A DNA stretch of 34,028 bases from Methylobacter sp. (GCA_030679035.1 JAUXTH010000084.1:1-34028); one strand, 5' to 3'; counted from the stretch's first letter, positions 1 to 8,591 are shown. Notes: a model not told the origin generated them from the letters alone. A program made the numbers and translations.

Positions 1-129
1 TACGCGGTGTTCAAACTGGAGTGTCTGAAGATTAAGCACAAGACCAATCATTTCGCGTTACGGGCTAAGCTGTTCATAAAGGCGAACCAGATGGCTTATG
101 AAGAATTGCAGAAATTACGGGCTGCGTAA
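1..129 (+). CDS. Transposase C-terminal fragment (window edge)
   Basis: The first frame is open from base 1 to a TAA at 127-129 and gives 42 residues. They include KTNHFALRAKLFIKANQMAY, which resembles the C-terminal end of IS4/IS701-type DDE transposases as I remember them. The catalytic core would lie upstream of the window, so the family call rests on this tail only. Whether the element is intact cannot be judged. The sequence just after the stop should hold the right terminal inverted repeat of the element, but without the left end I cannot identify it. Family assignment is tentative; that the frame is coding and ends here is fairly safe. Confidence 0.55.
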   Translation, partial: YAVFKLECLKIKHKTNHFALRAKLFIKANQMAYEELQKLRAA

Positions 130-501
130 CATCAGTTAATAGGTTACGAAAAAAACCGATGATCGGCTTGTAAGTTTATAAATGTCTAATAATCATAGCA
201 AATGTCGGTTTATCAACTCGACTCAGAAATATTTTACTGAGCATCTAACAGTTGAAATATAAATCCATTAGTATTTGCAGATTGCCTAACGGCGAATTAG
301 CCTTACAGGTTAGAATGTATATTTAACGTGTCCGTATCCTGCCAATACGGGGATTTTAGTTTGTAAATACAGTCTGTTTGAGTCATTGCAAGTTACACAC
401 GGCAATACAAATCTGTCTGGAACAGGTTTGCATTTACCCGAAGGGCGTCAGGCAGGGAAGCCTGATGTGAAATCTGAAAAATAATAAAGGGTTAAGCGCA
501 T
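130..501. other. Intergenic region upstream of the GltD-like gene
   Basis: No convincing gene lies here. The stretch follows a transposase end and leads into the GltD-like gene. It holds small inverted repeats: CCGTAT/ATACGG around 330-349 and a perfect 6-bp stem TCAGGC/GCCTGA at 448-453 and 460-465 with a 6-nt loop, about 40 nt before the start codon. A purine-rich AAAGGG near 486-491 is the likely ribosome binding site of the next gene. No clear -35/-10 pair was found. Confidence 0.4.
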
Positions 502-2118
502 ATGAAATACCAGGATATGACCACTCCACCGGATTTGACATTAAGCACCGGCACCGGGCCGAAGCAACGACGAATGCCGGTTTACGAAGATTATCTGCCG
601 CCTTGCAATAATGCCTGCCCGGCCGGAGAAAACATTCAGGCCTGGCTGGATTTGGCGCAGGCAGGGCGCTATCAGGAAGCCTGGAATAGCTTACTGGAAA
701 ACAACCCGATGCCGGCCGTGCATGGTCGCGTTTGCTACCATCCTTGCGAATCGGCCTGCAACCGGGTGGCGGTAGACGGTGCGGTCAGCATTCATGCGGT
801 AGAGCGCTTTTTGGGCGATATGGCTTTTGAGCAGGGCTGGACGCCGCAAATCGTCGGTGAAAAATCCAACAAGCGCGTGTTGGTGGTCGGGGCAGGGCCC
901 AGCGGCTTGTCGGCAGCTTACCATCTCGCCCGCTTGGGTCATGACGTTGAAATCAGGGACGCGGGGCCGATCGCAGGCGGCATGATGCACTTTGGCATTC
1001 CGTCTTACCGCTTGCCGCGCGAGGTGTTGGCTGCCGAGGTTAAGCGCATTGAGGATATGGGCGTAAAGATTACGCTGAACCGGAAAATTGAAGATTTAAA
1101 AGCAGAAAAAGAAGCCGGGGGCTTTGACGCGGTTTTTGTGGCCGTCGGCGCCCATATCGGACGCTCGATTGATATTCCCTTATACCGTGAAAGCGACACC
1201 AGGGATGCGGTCACTTTCCTACGCAACATCGGATTGGGCAAACCGTCCAAAATCGGCAAAAGGGTCGCCGTTTATGGTGGCGGCAATACCGCAATGGATG
1301 CGGCGCGAACTGCTAAACGGTTAGGTGCGGAAACCATGGTAATTTACCGGCGTGACCGTAAAAACATGCCCGCGCATGATTTTGAAGCTGCCGAAGCAAT
1401 GGAAGAAGGTGTGGTGTTTCACTGGTTGCGCAGCATCGTAGGCATTGATGGCAGCCACATTCAGGTTGAAATCATGAACCTGGACGACAAGGGACGCCCA
1501 CAACCCAGTGGCGAGTTTGAAATCATTGAAGCCGATACCTTGATTTTGGCACTGGGGCAAAATATCGATTCCGAGTTATTAAAAACCTTTCCGGAAATTG
1601 AAGCACAAAGCGACGGCGTGGTTCCCGTTAACGACAACATGATGACCGCCGCAGAAGGCGTTTTTGCAGGAGGCGATATGGTGCCCAGTTTGCGCACCGT
1701 CACCATCGCCACCGGACACGGCAAAAAAGCCGCGAGAAATATCGATGCTTACCTGCGCGGAACTCAATATCAGCATCCCGGCAAGAAACACATAGTTCTG
1801 CACGAAGAGCTCAATCTTTGGTACAGCACCGATGCCGATCAGTCGGAACAACCTACAATGTCGCCGCAACTGCGCAACAAAAACTTCGACGAAGTGTTGG
1901 GCGGCCTGACTCTGGAAGAGGCGACTTACGAAGCCAGCCGCTGTTATTCCTGCGGCAACTGTTTCGAATGCGATGGCTGTTACGGCGCTTGTCCTGAAGG
2001 GGCCATTATCAAGTTGGGTAAAGGTAAATACTACGAAGTGAATTATGCCCTTTGCACAGGCTGCACCGCCTGCACCTTGCAGTGCCCGACTGCTGCAATC
2101 CACATGATTGATAAATAG
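502..2118 (+). CDS. GltD-like NAD(P)/FAD oxidoreductase with C-terminal 2[4Fe-4S] ferredoxin domain
   Basis: A 538-residue protein of the glutamate-synthase small-subunit (GltD) type. An N-terminal cysteine cluster (C35, C39, then C78, C82, C86) precedes an FAD-binding Rossmann motif GAGPSG at about 130-135 and a second, NAD(P)-binding, motif GGGNTA at 259-264. The C-terminus carries ferredoxin-like cysteines: six at 481-497 and a CxxCxxCxxxCP set at 518-528. GltD-type modules move electrons between NAD(P)H and Fe-S partners. No large glutamate synthase subunit is nearby. The next gene on the same strand is nifJ, so the likely job is electron exchange between ferredoxin reduced by NifJ and NAD(P)H, acting in the cytosol. 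That role is inference from context. ATG at 502 has AAAGGG upstream. A 160-bp gap containing a large inverted repeat separates it from nifJ. Confidence 0.85.
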   Translation: MKYQDMTTPPDLTLSTGTGPKQRRMPVYEDYLPPCNNACPAGENIQAWLDLAQAGRYQEAWNSLLENNPMPAVHGRVCYHPCESACNRVAVDGAVSIHAVERFLGDMAFEQGWTPQIVGEKSNKRVLVVGAGPSGLSAAYHLARLGHDVEIRDAGPIAGGMMHFGIPSYRLPREVLAAEVKRIEDMGVKITLNRKIEDLKAEKEAGGFDAVFVAVGAHIGRSIDIPLYRESDTRDAVTFLRNIGLGKPSKIGKRVAVYGGGNTAMDAARTAKRLGAETMVIYRRDRKNMPAHDFEAAEAMEEGVVFHWLRSIVGIDGSHIQVEIMNLDDKGRPQPSGEFEIIEADTLILALGQNIDSELLKTFPEIEAQSDGVVPVNDNMMTAAEGVFAGGDMVPSLRTVTIATGHGKKAARNIDAYLRGTQYQHPGKKHIVLHEELNLWYSTDADQSEQPTMSPQLRNKNFDEVLGGLTLEEATYEASRCYSCGNCFECDGCYGACPEGAIIKLGKGKYYEVNYALCTGCTACTLQCPTAAIHMIDK

Positions 2119-2130
2119 TAACTAAAAATA

Positions 2131-2231
2131 GAACGCGGATGACGCGGATGGGACTGATAATCGCTGATTTAAAGAACACAAATAGCTTTAAAAATCCGTG
2201 TAAATCCGCTTAATCAGCGTCATCCGCGTTC
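2131..2231. repeat. Long imperfect palindrome with perfect 15-bp ends
   Basis: GAACGCGGATGACGC at 2131-2145 is exactly reverse-complementary to 2217-2231. The interior (2146-2216) is partly self-complementary as well, for example TGATAATCGCTGATTT against the complement of 2196-2216. The element lies between the GltD-like gene and nifJ. The 'aaatccgtgtaaatccg' type of sequence resembles intergenic palindromic repeats seen in many bacterial genomes, so a MITE-like or REP-like element is likely. If transcribed it would form a long hairpin that could affect expression of nifJ relative to the gene before it. No U-tract follows, so it is not a typical intrinsic terminator. Confidence 0.8.
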
Positions 2232-2278
2232 CATTATTGAATAGTTACAAATAAACTTTAGTTGCTAGGAAACTCACC

Positions 2279-5200
2279 ATGACCAAACAAGTTACTATCG
2301 ATGGCGGCGAAGCGGCTGCCTATGTTGCGTACAGAACCAACGAAGTCTGCGCCGTATATCCCATCACTCCTTCTTCAACCATGGCCGAGTTTTGCGAGCA
2401 ATGGACGACGGAACATAAAACCAATTTATGGGGCGGCATTCCGACCATCGCCGAAATGCAAAGCGAAGCGGGAGCTGCCGGAACCTTGCACGGCGCATTG
2501 CAAACCGGCGCGTTGGCCACAACCTTCACCGCGTCCCAGGGCTTGTTGTTGATGATCCCCAACATGTACAAGATCGCCGGTGAGCTGACCTCGACCGTCA
2601 TCCATGTCGCGGCGCGTTCGTTGGCAACACAAGGGCTGTCCATTTTCGGCGATCATCAGGACGTGATGGGCGTACGGATGACCGGCTTTGCGCTGCTGGC
2701 TTCCACGAATGTCCAGGAAGCCCACGATATGGCGCTGGTCGCCCAGGCCGTTACCTTAAAAGCGCGGATTCCGTTCTTGCATTTCTTCGACGGCTTCAGG
2801 ACGTCGCACGAAATCAACAAAATCACCCTGCTGGAAGACGAGCAAATCAGGGCCATGATCGACGACGAGTTGGTGTTTGCGCACCGGGAGCGAGCTTTAA
2901 ATCCCGACCGGCCGATGATGCGCGGCACAGCGCAAAACCCGGATACTTATTTCCAGTCCCGCGAAAGCTCGAATATTTATTATGAGCGCACTGTTGAGAT
3001 GTTCGATGACGCATTAAAACAGTTTGAGCAAGTCACAGGCCGCAGCTATAAAGCCTTTGAATACTTCGGCCCGGAAAAAGCCGAGCGCATTATCATCATG
3101 ATGGGTTCCGGCGTTGAAACAGCCGTTACCACCGCAGAAAAACTCAATGAAAAAGGCGAGAACGTCGGCGTGCTGAACGTGCGCCTGTATCGCCCGTTCA
3201 GCGCCAAGAATTTTTTGGCGGCGCTGCCGGAATCGGTGCGCCATATCGCGGTATTGGACAGAACCAAAGAGCCGGGCAGCAGCGGCGAACCGCTGTATAA
3301 AGATGTGATCACCGAGTTGAGTCAGGCCTTTGCCAATGGACAGCTTCTTACCATGCCGAAGGTGATTGGCGGCCGTTACGGCCTGTCCAGCAAGGAATTT
3401 ACCCCTTCGATGGTGGCGAGGATTTATCAGGAACTGCAAGCCGAAAAACCGAAAAACGGTTTCACGATTGGCATCAACGACGATGTGACCTTCACCAGTC
3501 TTGCGGTAACGGAACATATGGATATAGAACCGGACAACTTGGTACGCGCCGTGTTTTATGGCTTGGGTTCCGACGGCACGGTTGGGGCAAACAAGAACAG
3601 CATCAAAATTATCGGCGGCGAACCCCAGTATTTTGCCCAAGGCTATTTCGTTTACGATTCGAAAAAAGCCGGCTCGCAAACGGTATCGCATTTGCGTTTC
3701 GGCCCGGAACCCATTAAAGCGCCTTATTTGATCGAATCGGCCAACTTTGTCGCCTGCCATGACTTCAATTTTATCGAAACTACCGACATGCTGGAGCGCG
3801 CCAAACAGGGCGCAACCTTCCTGTTGAACAGCCCCTTCGATGCCGAGCATATTTGGCGGCATTTGCCAGCATCCGTGCAAAAGCAATTGATCGATAAAGA
3901 CATCCAGTTTTATGTGATCGATGCGGTCAAAGTCGCCCGTCAAACCGGCATGGGCAGACGCATCAACACGGTCATGCAGACCTGTTTCTTTGCCTTGTCA
4001 GGCGTCATGCCCAAAGACGAGGCGATCAAGAAAATCAAGCAATATGCCGAAAAAACTTACGCCCGCAAAGGCCCGGAAGTCGTGCAGAAAAACTTTGAGG
4101 CGATAGACCAGTCTCTGGCGCATTTGGAAAAAGTCACTTTGCCAACAACTGTCTCGGCGCTTGCCGACATCGGCCCTGGGAAATTCGCCAAAGCGCCGCG
4201 TTTTGTCCAGGAAGTGACCGCAGAAATGACCGCTGGTCGGGGCGACTGGATTCCGGTCAGTTTTCTGCCGGTCGACGGCACTTATCCGACCGGCACCACG
4301 CAATGGGAAAAACGCAATATCGCCCAGGATATTCCGATCTGGGAATCCGATGTATGCATACAATGCGGCAACTGTTCGGCTGTTTGCCCGCATGCAGCGA
4401 TTCGCGCCAAGTTCTACGCAAAAGACCTGTTGGCGCAAGCGCCGGCAGGTTTTAAAACCGCCAATGTCACCTCGCACGGCTTCCCCGACACCCGTTATAC
4501 TTTGCAAGTTTTCCCCGAAGACTGCACCGGTTGCGGTTTGTGCGTAAAAGCCTGCCCGGCCTCATCGGAAAAAGATGCCGGCATCAAGGCCATCAATATG
4601 ACACCCAAGGCGGAGCATTTTGAGGTCGAGAAAACCGCCGTGGCTTTCTTTGAAAGCTTGCCTTACAACAACCGCGCCCGCGTCGATTTCTCGAATGTGC
4701 GCGGGGTGCAGTTTTTACAACCGCTGTTCGAGTTTTCCAGCGCGTGTGCAGGCTGCGGTGAAACGCCTTATTTGAAAATGATCAGCCAGCTATTCGGCGA
4801 CCGCATCCTGGCGGCCAACGCCACCGGCTGCTCGTCCATTTACGGCGGCAACCTGCCTACCACGCCCTGGTCGCAAAATTCAGAAGGTAAAGGCCCGGCT
4901 TGGTCTAACTCGTTATTTGAGGATAATGCAGAGTTCGGCTACGGCTACCGACTGACGACCGACCAGCATGTCGCGATGGCGCATCGGCTCATCACTGAAT
5001 TAAAGGATGAACTGGACGTACCGCTGGTTGACGAAATACTCGCCGCGCCGCAAAGCCTAGAAAGCGACATTCGCAAACAACGCGCACGGGTCGCGCAATT
5101 GCGTGAACAACTGGAAAAATTGGGCAATCACAAGGCCAAGGAATTGTTATCGATAGTCGACCATTTTGTGCGCCGCAGTATCTGGATTATCGGCGGCGAC

Positions 5201-5860
5201 GGCTGGGCGTACGACATAGGCTATGGCGGTATCGACCAAGTGCTGGCAAGCGGTTCGGATGTCAATATCCTGGTCATGGATACCGAAGTCTATTCCAACA
5301 CCGGTGGGCAGGCCTCCAAGTCCACGCCGATAGGTGCGGTCGCTAAATTCGCCTCGGGCGGGAAGGTGACGCCGAAAAAAGACCTGGCGCTGCAAGCCAT
5401 CGCCTACGGAAATGTTTACGTCGCCAGAATTGCGCTGGGCGCAAGCCCGCAGCAGGCGCTGCAAGCCTTCCGCGAAGCCGAAGCCTACAACGGCCCGTCT
5501 TTGATTATCGCTTACAGCCCTTGCATCGCGCACGGCATCAACCTGGAAAACGGCCTGGAGCAACAGGAAATGGCCGTAAAGTCAGGTTACTGGCCGCTGT
5601 ACCGCTACAACCCGACTCTGCGCGGCGAAGCCAAAAACCCGTTTGTGCTGGACTCCCTGCGTCCGACTATTGCGCTGAGGGATTACGCTTACAACGAGAC
5701 CCGTTACAGCAGCTTAAGGCGCACCAACCTGGAACAAGCCGACAAGCTGATGGATTTTGCGCAGAAAGTGGTTGACCAGAAATGGGCGCTTTATGAGGAA
5801 ATGGCTACGCGCGATGAGCATGAGTTTATGCCGGATACGCGGATAGCTAGGAAGTTATAG
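2279..5860 (+). CDS. nifJ: Pyruvate:ferredoxin (flavodoxin) oxidoreductase
   Basis: A 1193-residue single-chain enzyme, the usual length for NifJ/PFOR. It oxidatively decarboxylates pyruvate with CoA to acetyl-CoA and CO2 and reduces ferredoxin or flavodoxin. The order is the classic one: N-terminal pyruvate-binding domain (YPITPSS near 28-34), domain II and the gamma/EKR region, two [4Fe-4S] clusters (C693, C696, C699, C703 and C749, C752, C755, C759), a further cluster cysteine pair in SACAGCGETPY, and the thiamine-diphosphate domain with GGDGWAYDIGYGG at about 972-984 and DTEVYSNTGGQASKSTP after it. ATG at 2279 follows AGGA at 2267-2270. The enzyme is oxygen-sensitive in known cases, so it probably serves low-oxygen or fermentative metabolism, or supplies electrons to nitrogenase. 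No nif genes are in the window to support the latter. The partner upstream may couple it to NAD(P)H. Confidence 0.96.
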   Translation: MTKQVTIDGGEAAAYVAYRTNEVCAVYPITPSSTMAEFCEQWTTEHKTNLWGGIPTIAEMQSEAGAAGTLHGALQTGALATTFTASQGLLLMIPNMYKIAGELTSTVIHVAARSLATQGLSIFGDHQDVMGVRMTGFALLASTNVQEAHDMALVAQAVTLKARIPFLHFFDGFRTSHEINKITLLEDEQIRAMIDDELVFAHRERALNPDRPMMRGTAQNPDTYFQSRESSNIYYERTVEMFDDALKQFEQVTGRSYKAFEYFGPEKAERIIIMMGSGVETAVTTAEKLNEKGENVGVLNVRLYRPFSAKNFLAALPESVRHIAVLDRTKEPGSSGEPLYKDVITELSQAFANGQLLTMPKVIGGRYGLSSKEFTPSMVARIYQELQAEKPKNGFTIGINDDVTFTSLAVTEHMDIEPDNLVRAVFYGLGSDGTVGANKNSIKIIGGEPQYFAQGYFVYDSKKAGSQTVSHLRFGPEPIKAPYLIESANFVACHDFNFIETTDMLERAKQGATFLLNSPFDAEHIWRHLPASVQKQLIDKDIQFYVIDAVKVARQTGMGRRINTVMQTCFFALSGVMPKDEAIKKIKQYAEKTYARKGPEVVQKNFEAIDQSLAHLEKVTLPTTVSALADIGPGKFAKAPRFVQEVTAEMTAGRGDWIPVSFLPVDGTYPTGTTQWEKRNIAQDIPIWESDVCIQCGNCSAVCPHAAIRAKFYAKDLLAQAPAGFKTANVTSHGFPDTRYTLQVFPEDCTGCGLCVKACPASSEKDAGIKAINMTPKAEHFEVEKTAVAFFESLPYNNRARVDFSNVRGVQFLQPLFEFSSACAGCGETPYLKMISQLFGDRILAANATGCSSIYGGNLPTTPWSQNSEGKGPAWSNSLFEDNAEFGYGYRLTTDQHVAMAHRLITELKDELDVPLVDEILAAPQSLESDIRKQRARVAQLREQLEKLGNHKAKELLSIVDHFVRRSIWIIGGDGWAYDIGYGGIDQVLASGSDVNILVMDTEVYSNTGGQASKSTPIGAVAKFASGGKVTPKKDLALQAIAYGNVYVARIALGASPQQALQAFREAEAYNGPSLIIAYSPCIAHGINLENGLEQQEMAVKSGYWPLYRYNPTLRGEAKNPFVLDSLRPTIALRDYAYNETRYSSLRRTNLEQADKLMDFAQKVVDQKWALYEEMATRDEHEFMPDTRIARKL

Positions 5861-5962
5861 ATCGCGAGGTCGGACGACAGCTTTTCGTTGCCCAACTAAG
5901 ACCAGAGCGATAAATATATATTATGCGATTGAAATCAATATCTAAAAATTGAGACTAGCGAT

Positions 5963-6211
5963 ATGAATACAGCAGAAAAGATTTATCAGGGTGTGCAGGA
6001 TTTTCCAGAGCCATTGGCTTTAGAGGTTTTGCATTTTGTGGAGTTTTTAAGGCTTAAAAATCAATCCTCAATAAGTCAGGAACTGGAACAAAAAATTCAG
6101 CAGGGAATTAATCAGGCTGATAGCGGTTTGGGGATGACAATAAATGATGATTATGTTGATAAATTAAATCAACGGGTTCAGCAGCGGCTTGATGCATCCC
6201 AGAAAAACTGA
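5963..6211 (+). CDS. DUF2281-like antitoxin of a toxin-antitoxin pair
   Basis: An 82-residue acidic protein. The N-terminal half, with EPLALEVLHFVEFLRLK, matches the pattern of DUF2281-type antitoxins (helical, 'evldFveFL' signature). The C-terminal half is polar and rich in Gln, Asp and Asn, as expected for a toxin-wrapping tail. Its TGA overlaps the ATG of the following ParE-like gene by one base, so the two are translationally coupled. By family knowledge it should neutralise the toxin and repress its own promoter. The AT-rich stretch at about 5910-5940 (with TATATT) is a possible promoter, but no operator can be defined. The start codon at 5963 has only a weak ribosome binding site. Confidence 0.75.
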   Translation: MNTAEKIYQGVQDFPEPLALEVLHFVEFLRLKNQSSISQELEQKIQQGINQADSGLGMTINDDYVDKLNQRVQQRLDASQKN

Positions 6212-6510
6212 TGGCGTATCAAGTAAAAATTATGCCTCAAGCTGATGAAGAGCTGGAAGATATTGCTTATTTCATTGCATTGGATAACCTACAGGCAAGT
6301 AAACGATTTGTTTCGGAATTGGTAGCAGCGTTTAACAAGATGCTGGAGAGTTTTCCCGAAAGTGGTTTGGTTTATAAGGATGATATTAGGCAGTTTTCGC
6401 ATAAGGGATACACTGCTTTTTATCGGGTAAACACAGTGAAGAAGCAGGTTGAAATTTTGCATATTGTGAATTTAACCAAGCCGTTATCTGCTCGAAATAT
6501 TAAGTTTTAA
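6211..6510 (+). CDS. RelE/ParE-family toxin
   Basis: A 99-residue protein with the compact RelE/ParE pattern: MAYQVKIMPQADEELEDIAY at the N-terminus, a helical pair with ASKRFVSELVAAFNKMLESF, then beta strands YTAFYRVNTVKKQVEILHIV. Members either cleave mRNA at the ribosome (RelE) or poison gyrase (ParE). The sequence alone does not decide which, though the ADEELEDIAYFIALDN start is closer to the ParE side. It follows the antitoxin with a 1-nt overlap, which supports a type II module. Such pairs stabilise mobile or accessory DNA, and this one sits at the edge of an accessory stretch (6.5-9.1 kb). Confidence 0.85.
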   Translation: MAYQVKIMPQADEELEDIAYFIALDNLQASKRFVSELVAAFNKMLESFPESGLVYKDDIRQFSHKGYTAFYRVNTVKKQVEILHIVNLTKPLSARNIKF

Positions 6511-6529
6511 GGTTTTTAACCGGATACCT

Positions 6530-6658
6530 GTAGGGTGGTTTCGCGATACGACTGCATGGATGCAGGAGGTAGAGCAATGCAGGAGCAGTTGCCGAGCAAA
6601 CCGCCACATACGCACAACGCCGATGACGGTCTATCGAAATTGCGGTGAATCACCCTAC
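6530..6658. repeat. Composite intergenic repeat: GTAGGGTG/CACCCTAC palindrome holding a dispersed core
   Basis: The outer arms GTAGGGTG (6530-6537) and CACCCTAC (6651-6658) are exact inverted repeats. Inside, GGTGGTTT and AAACCGCC (one mismatch) bracket a core at 6549-6596. That core recurs in the opposite orientation at 25236-25306: CGACTGCATGGATGC, GGAGGTAGAGCA and GGAGCAGTTGCCGAG are shared. No gene is encoded here. The layout suggests a small mobile or REP-like sequence inserted in a palindrome. Confidence 0.75.
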
Positions 6659-6708
6659 GATAATCCATCTTACAGCGTTATGTCGATTCAAAGAAATCGA
6701 TTCAGATA

Positions 6709-7443
6709 TTAACGTATCCGTGAAAAATCGTTGACCCCAGTAATTTGATAGTGACCGTTTACTTTAAAAATATTGTTGTCTATTCCGATGCTGAAGGATA
6801 TATCTTTTCCATTGGTGACAATATTCCTATCAATTAGCTGCCGTATTAAACTGCTTTGCATAATAATGTAATCGCTAATCGGCCTGCCCTTTACATCACG
6901 GCGCACAACAAACACATAAAATGTTTTTGAGTTTTCATGGGCTTCAAAAATATCTTTGCTAATTTTATAGTTAAAGCTTTTGTTTGCATTGGGGTTGGCC
7001 GTCTTCACCTGAATATGAAAATACTCGCCATTTATTGATGCAACAATATCAACGCCATGATCAACAACCATCATTGCCGGATTATAGCCCCAGTAAAGTA
7101 ATTCGCTAAAAACGCCGTACTCTACAGCTTTACCGGTAAATGTTGTAGCCACAGGAGTATCAAGTGATGGAACGGGTGGTTTTGGCTGGATTTTCTTTTT
7201 TAGTCCATACATTCCTGATTTAAAGCCGCCCTTGCCATTTGATATGCGCTTAAATATTGACGTTGTTTTTTTATCGTTCTTGTTTATATGTGACGTTAAT
7301 GCTTGTCCAAACTTTTTGGCGCAAGCTTCTTCATCATCACCTAGGCTTTTATCAAGGATCATGGCCTTTTTAGCTATTTCCCTGAAATTTAACTCTTTAC
7401 CTTCTTGCTCCAAAATAGTTTGTGCTAATTCGATGATGGTCAT
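6709..7443 (-). CDS. HARE-HTH + PD-(D/E)XK-like nuclease domain protein
   Basis: A 244-residue protein. Residues 1-80 (MTIIELAQTILEQEGKELNF, then REIAKKAMI, and the 'GMYGLK' end) fit the HARE-HTH/HB1 winged-helix domain, known from restriction endonucleases and chromatin proteins. After a Pro-rich linker (85-98) comes a domain with E108, D132 (HGVDIVA) and Q145-V-K147 (FHIQVKT), the spacing of a PD-(D/E)XK nuclease core. Together this suggests a DNA-binding endonuclease of restriction or repair type. No methyltransferase is adjacent, so it may be solitary, methyl-dependent or a defence remnant. It stands alone on the minus strand, divergent from the following orphan, with AT-rich codon use unlike nifJ, which points to transfer. 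The domain calls rest on motif reading. Confidence 0.65.
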   Translation of the reverse strand: MTIIELAQTILEQEGKELNFREIAKKAMILDKSLGDDEEACAKKFGQALTSHINKNDKKTTSIFKRISNGKGGFKSGMYGLKKKIQPKPPVPSLDTPVATTFTGKAVEYGVFSELLYWGYNPAMMVVDHGVDIVASINGEYFHIQVKTANPNANKSFNYKISKDIFEAHENSKTFYVFVVRRDVKGRPISDYIIMQSSLIRQLIDRNIVTNGKDISFSIGIDNNIFKVNGHYQITGVNDFSRIR

Positions 7444-7605
7444 ATTTTTTAGTTATAATTAGATTTGAACGAGGATGGATGTTAATTATAGCCTATACCC
7501 CGTTAACTAATAAGTTACAGTCGTATGGTTTGTGTTATTCATATTGGAGAGAAAACTTGACGTCTTGATTGTGCGAAGAAAAAAACTATTTGAGGGAAAA
7601 CATAA

Positions 7606-7956
7606 ATGGGTATGACAAAAAAAGAAAAAGAGGTTTTTGACGCGGCTCTCTTGCGTGCGGAAATTTTGATCGCATTACGATGGACGATACCTAGTGAGCC
7701 TGATATACCAATACCTCAAGTTGGCATGACTACGGGGTGGTTATACAATCTCGTTTCTCGAAAAGTGTATGAAGCATGGTCTCATTCAAAATGTCATGGT
7801 GATATGCCTTATACGCCTAGATATGAGCAGTATAAAAATGGAGCCGCCTTATACTCAACAAAAGTACGTGCGTTAGCTGCTATGCGTCACGCAATTGAGG
7901 AGCAAGCAGCCCTGGACTTATTATCAGTTGATAATCGCATATTGCGAGCTAATTAA
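7606..7956 (+). CDS. Hypothetical protein, accessory
   Basis: A 116-residue soluble protein with no signal peptide or membrane segment. I do not recognise the family. It begins MGMTKKEKEVFDAALLRAEI and has an aromatic middle (TTGWLYNLVSRKVYEAWS) and an Ala-rich helical C-terminus. GAGGG about 9 nt upstream of ATG 7606 supports the start. It lies between a nuclease-like gene and a REP/RAYT element in AT-rich accessory DNA. The style recalls small prophage proteins, but that is only an impression. Confidence 0.6.
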   Translation: MGMTKKEKEVFDAALLRAEILIALRWTIPSEPDIPIPQVGMTTGWLYNLVSRKVYEAWSHSKCHGDMPYTPRYEQYKNGAALYSTKVRALAAMRHAIEEQAALDLLSVDNRILRAN

Positions 7957-7983
7957 CTCGTTCACTCATGATTACATGAATGC

Positions 7984-8030
7984 CTCGTTCCCACGCGCCG
8001 CGTGGGAATGCAGTCCAGGCGCGCTGCGCC
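7984..8030 (+). repeat. REP unit, left copy
   Basis: Two consecutive hairpins: TTCCCACGC-GCC-GCGTGGGAA (7988-8008, perfect 9-bp stem, 3-nt loop) and GGCGC-GCT-GCGCC (8018-8030). The same two hairpins occur in reverse order and orientation at 8592-8638, so this is half of the inverted REP pair around the RAYT pseudogene. Confidence 0.85.
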
Positions 8031-8046
8031 ACGAGGATCAAACACT

Positions 8047-8586
8047 ATGGGCCGTAGCCGCTACCGAATCTGCGATGAAAAAGCGCCGCATTTTTTAATC
8101 TGCACGGTATTGAACTGAATATCGCTATTCACCCGTCCGTAAACCGCAGGCATAATTCTTGACGCATTGCGTTACAGGCAAAAAGAAAACGGCTGGAAAA
8201 TACACGGCTACGTCATGCTGGAAAATCACCTGCACATGATTGTACAAGCAGAGAATCTGGCAATGGAATTGCCTCACTTTAAGTCTTACACTGCGCGCCA
8301 ACTGATCGATCACCTGAAGGAATGCCGCGCCGAGCGGTTGTTGCCGCAACTGGCGTTTTTTCGCAAGGATCATAAACGGCAGGATCGGGATTATCAGTGC
8401 AGGGAAGAGGGATCGCATCCGCAGCTTATCGAAAACGAGCAGGTGATTCGGCAAAAGCTGGAGTATATCCATCAAAATCCGGTGAAACGGGGATATGTGG
8501 ATGATCCTACGCATTGGCGGTATTCCAGCGCCAGGGATTATGCCGGGCTTGAGGGGTTGGTTCCTGTTTTTAAGGAATGGCTGTGA
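8047..8586 (+). pseudogene. REP-associated tyrosine transposase (RAYT), two in-frame stops
   Basis: A frame from ATG 8047 (MGRSRYRICDEKAPHFLICT) to the TGA at 8584-8586 would give about 179 residues and reads as a Y1/IS200-like RAYT throughout. It is broken by TGA at 8116-8118 (codon 24, in VLN*ISLFTRP) and TAA at 8140-8142 (codon 32). Each could arise by a point substitution (for example TGG to TGA, GAA to TAA). Downstream of the stops the frame stays intact: ENHLHMIVQ carries the HUH histidines, and YIHQNPVKRGYV with THWRYSSARDY is typical of the RAYT C-terminus. GAGG 10 nt before the ATG survives as a ribosome binding site. An internal restart would lack the N-terminal strand of the catalytic fold. 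Confidence 0.85.
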
Positions 8587-8591
8587 TTCGC

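Noticed and set aside
3014-3943. 309-codon open frame on the minus strand inside nifJ
   Set aside because: It is the shadow of a long, GC-biased gene. The translation shows no domain, and nifJ is clearly coding on the other strand.
8125-8514. 129-codon minus-strand frame across the RAYT pseudogene
   Set aside because: The plus strand keeps a clear transposase sequence; the antisense frame has no recognisable features.
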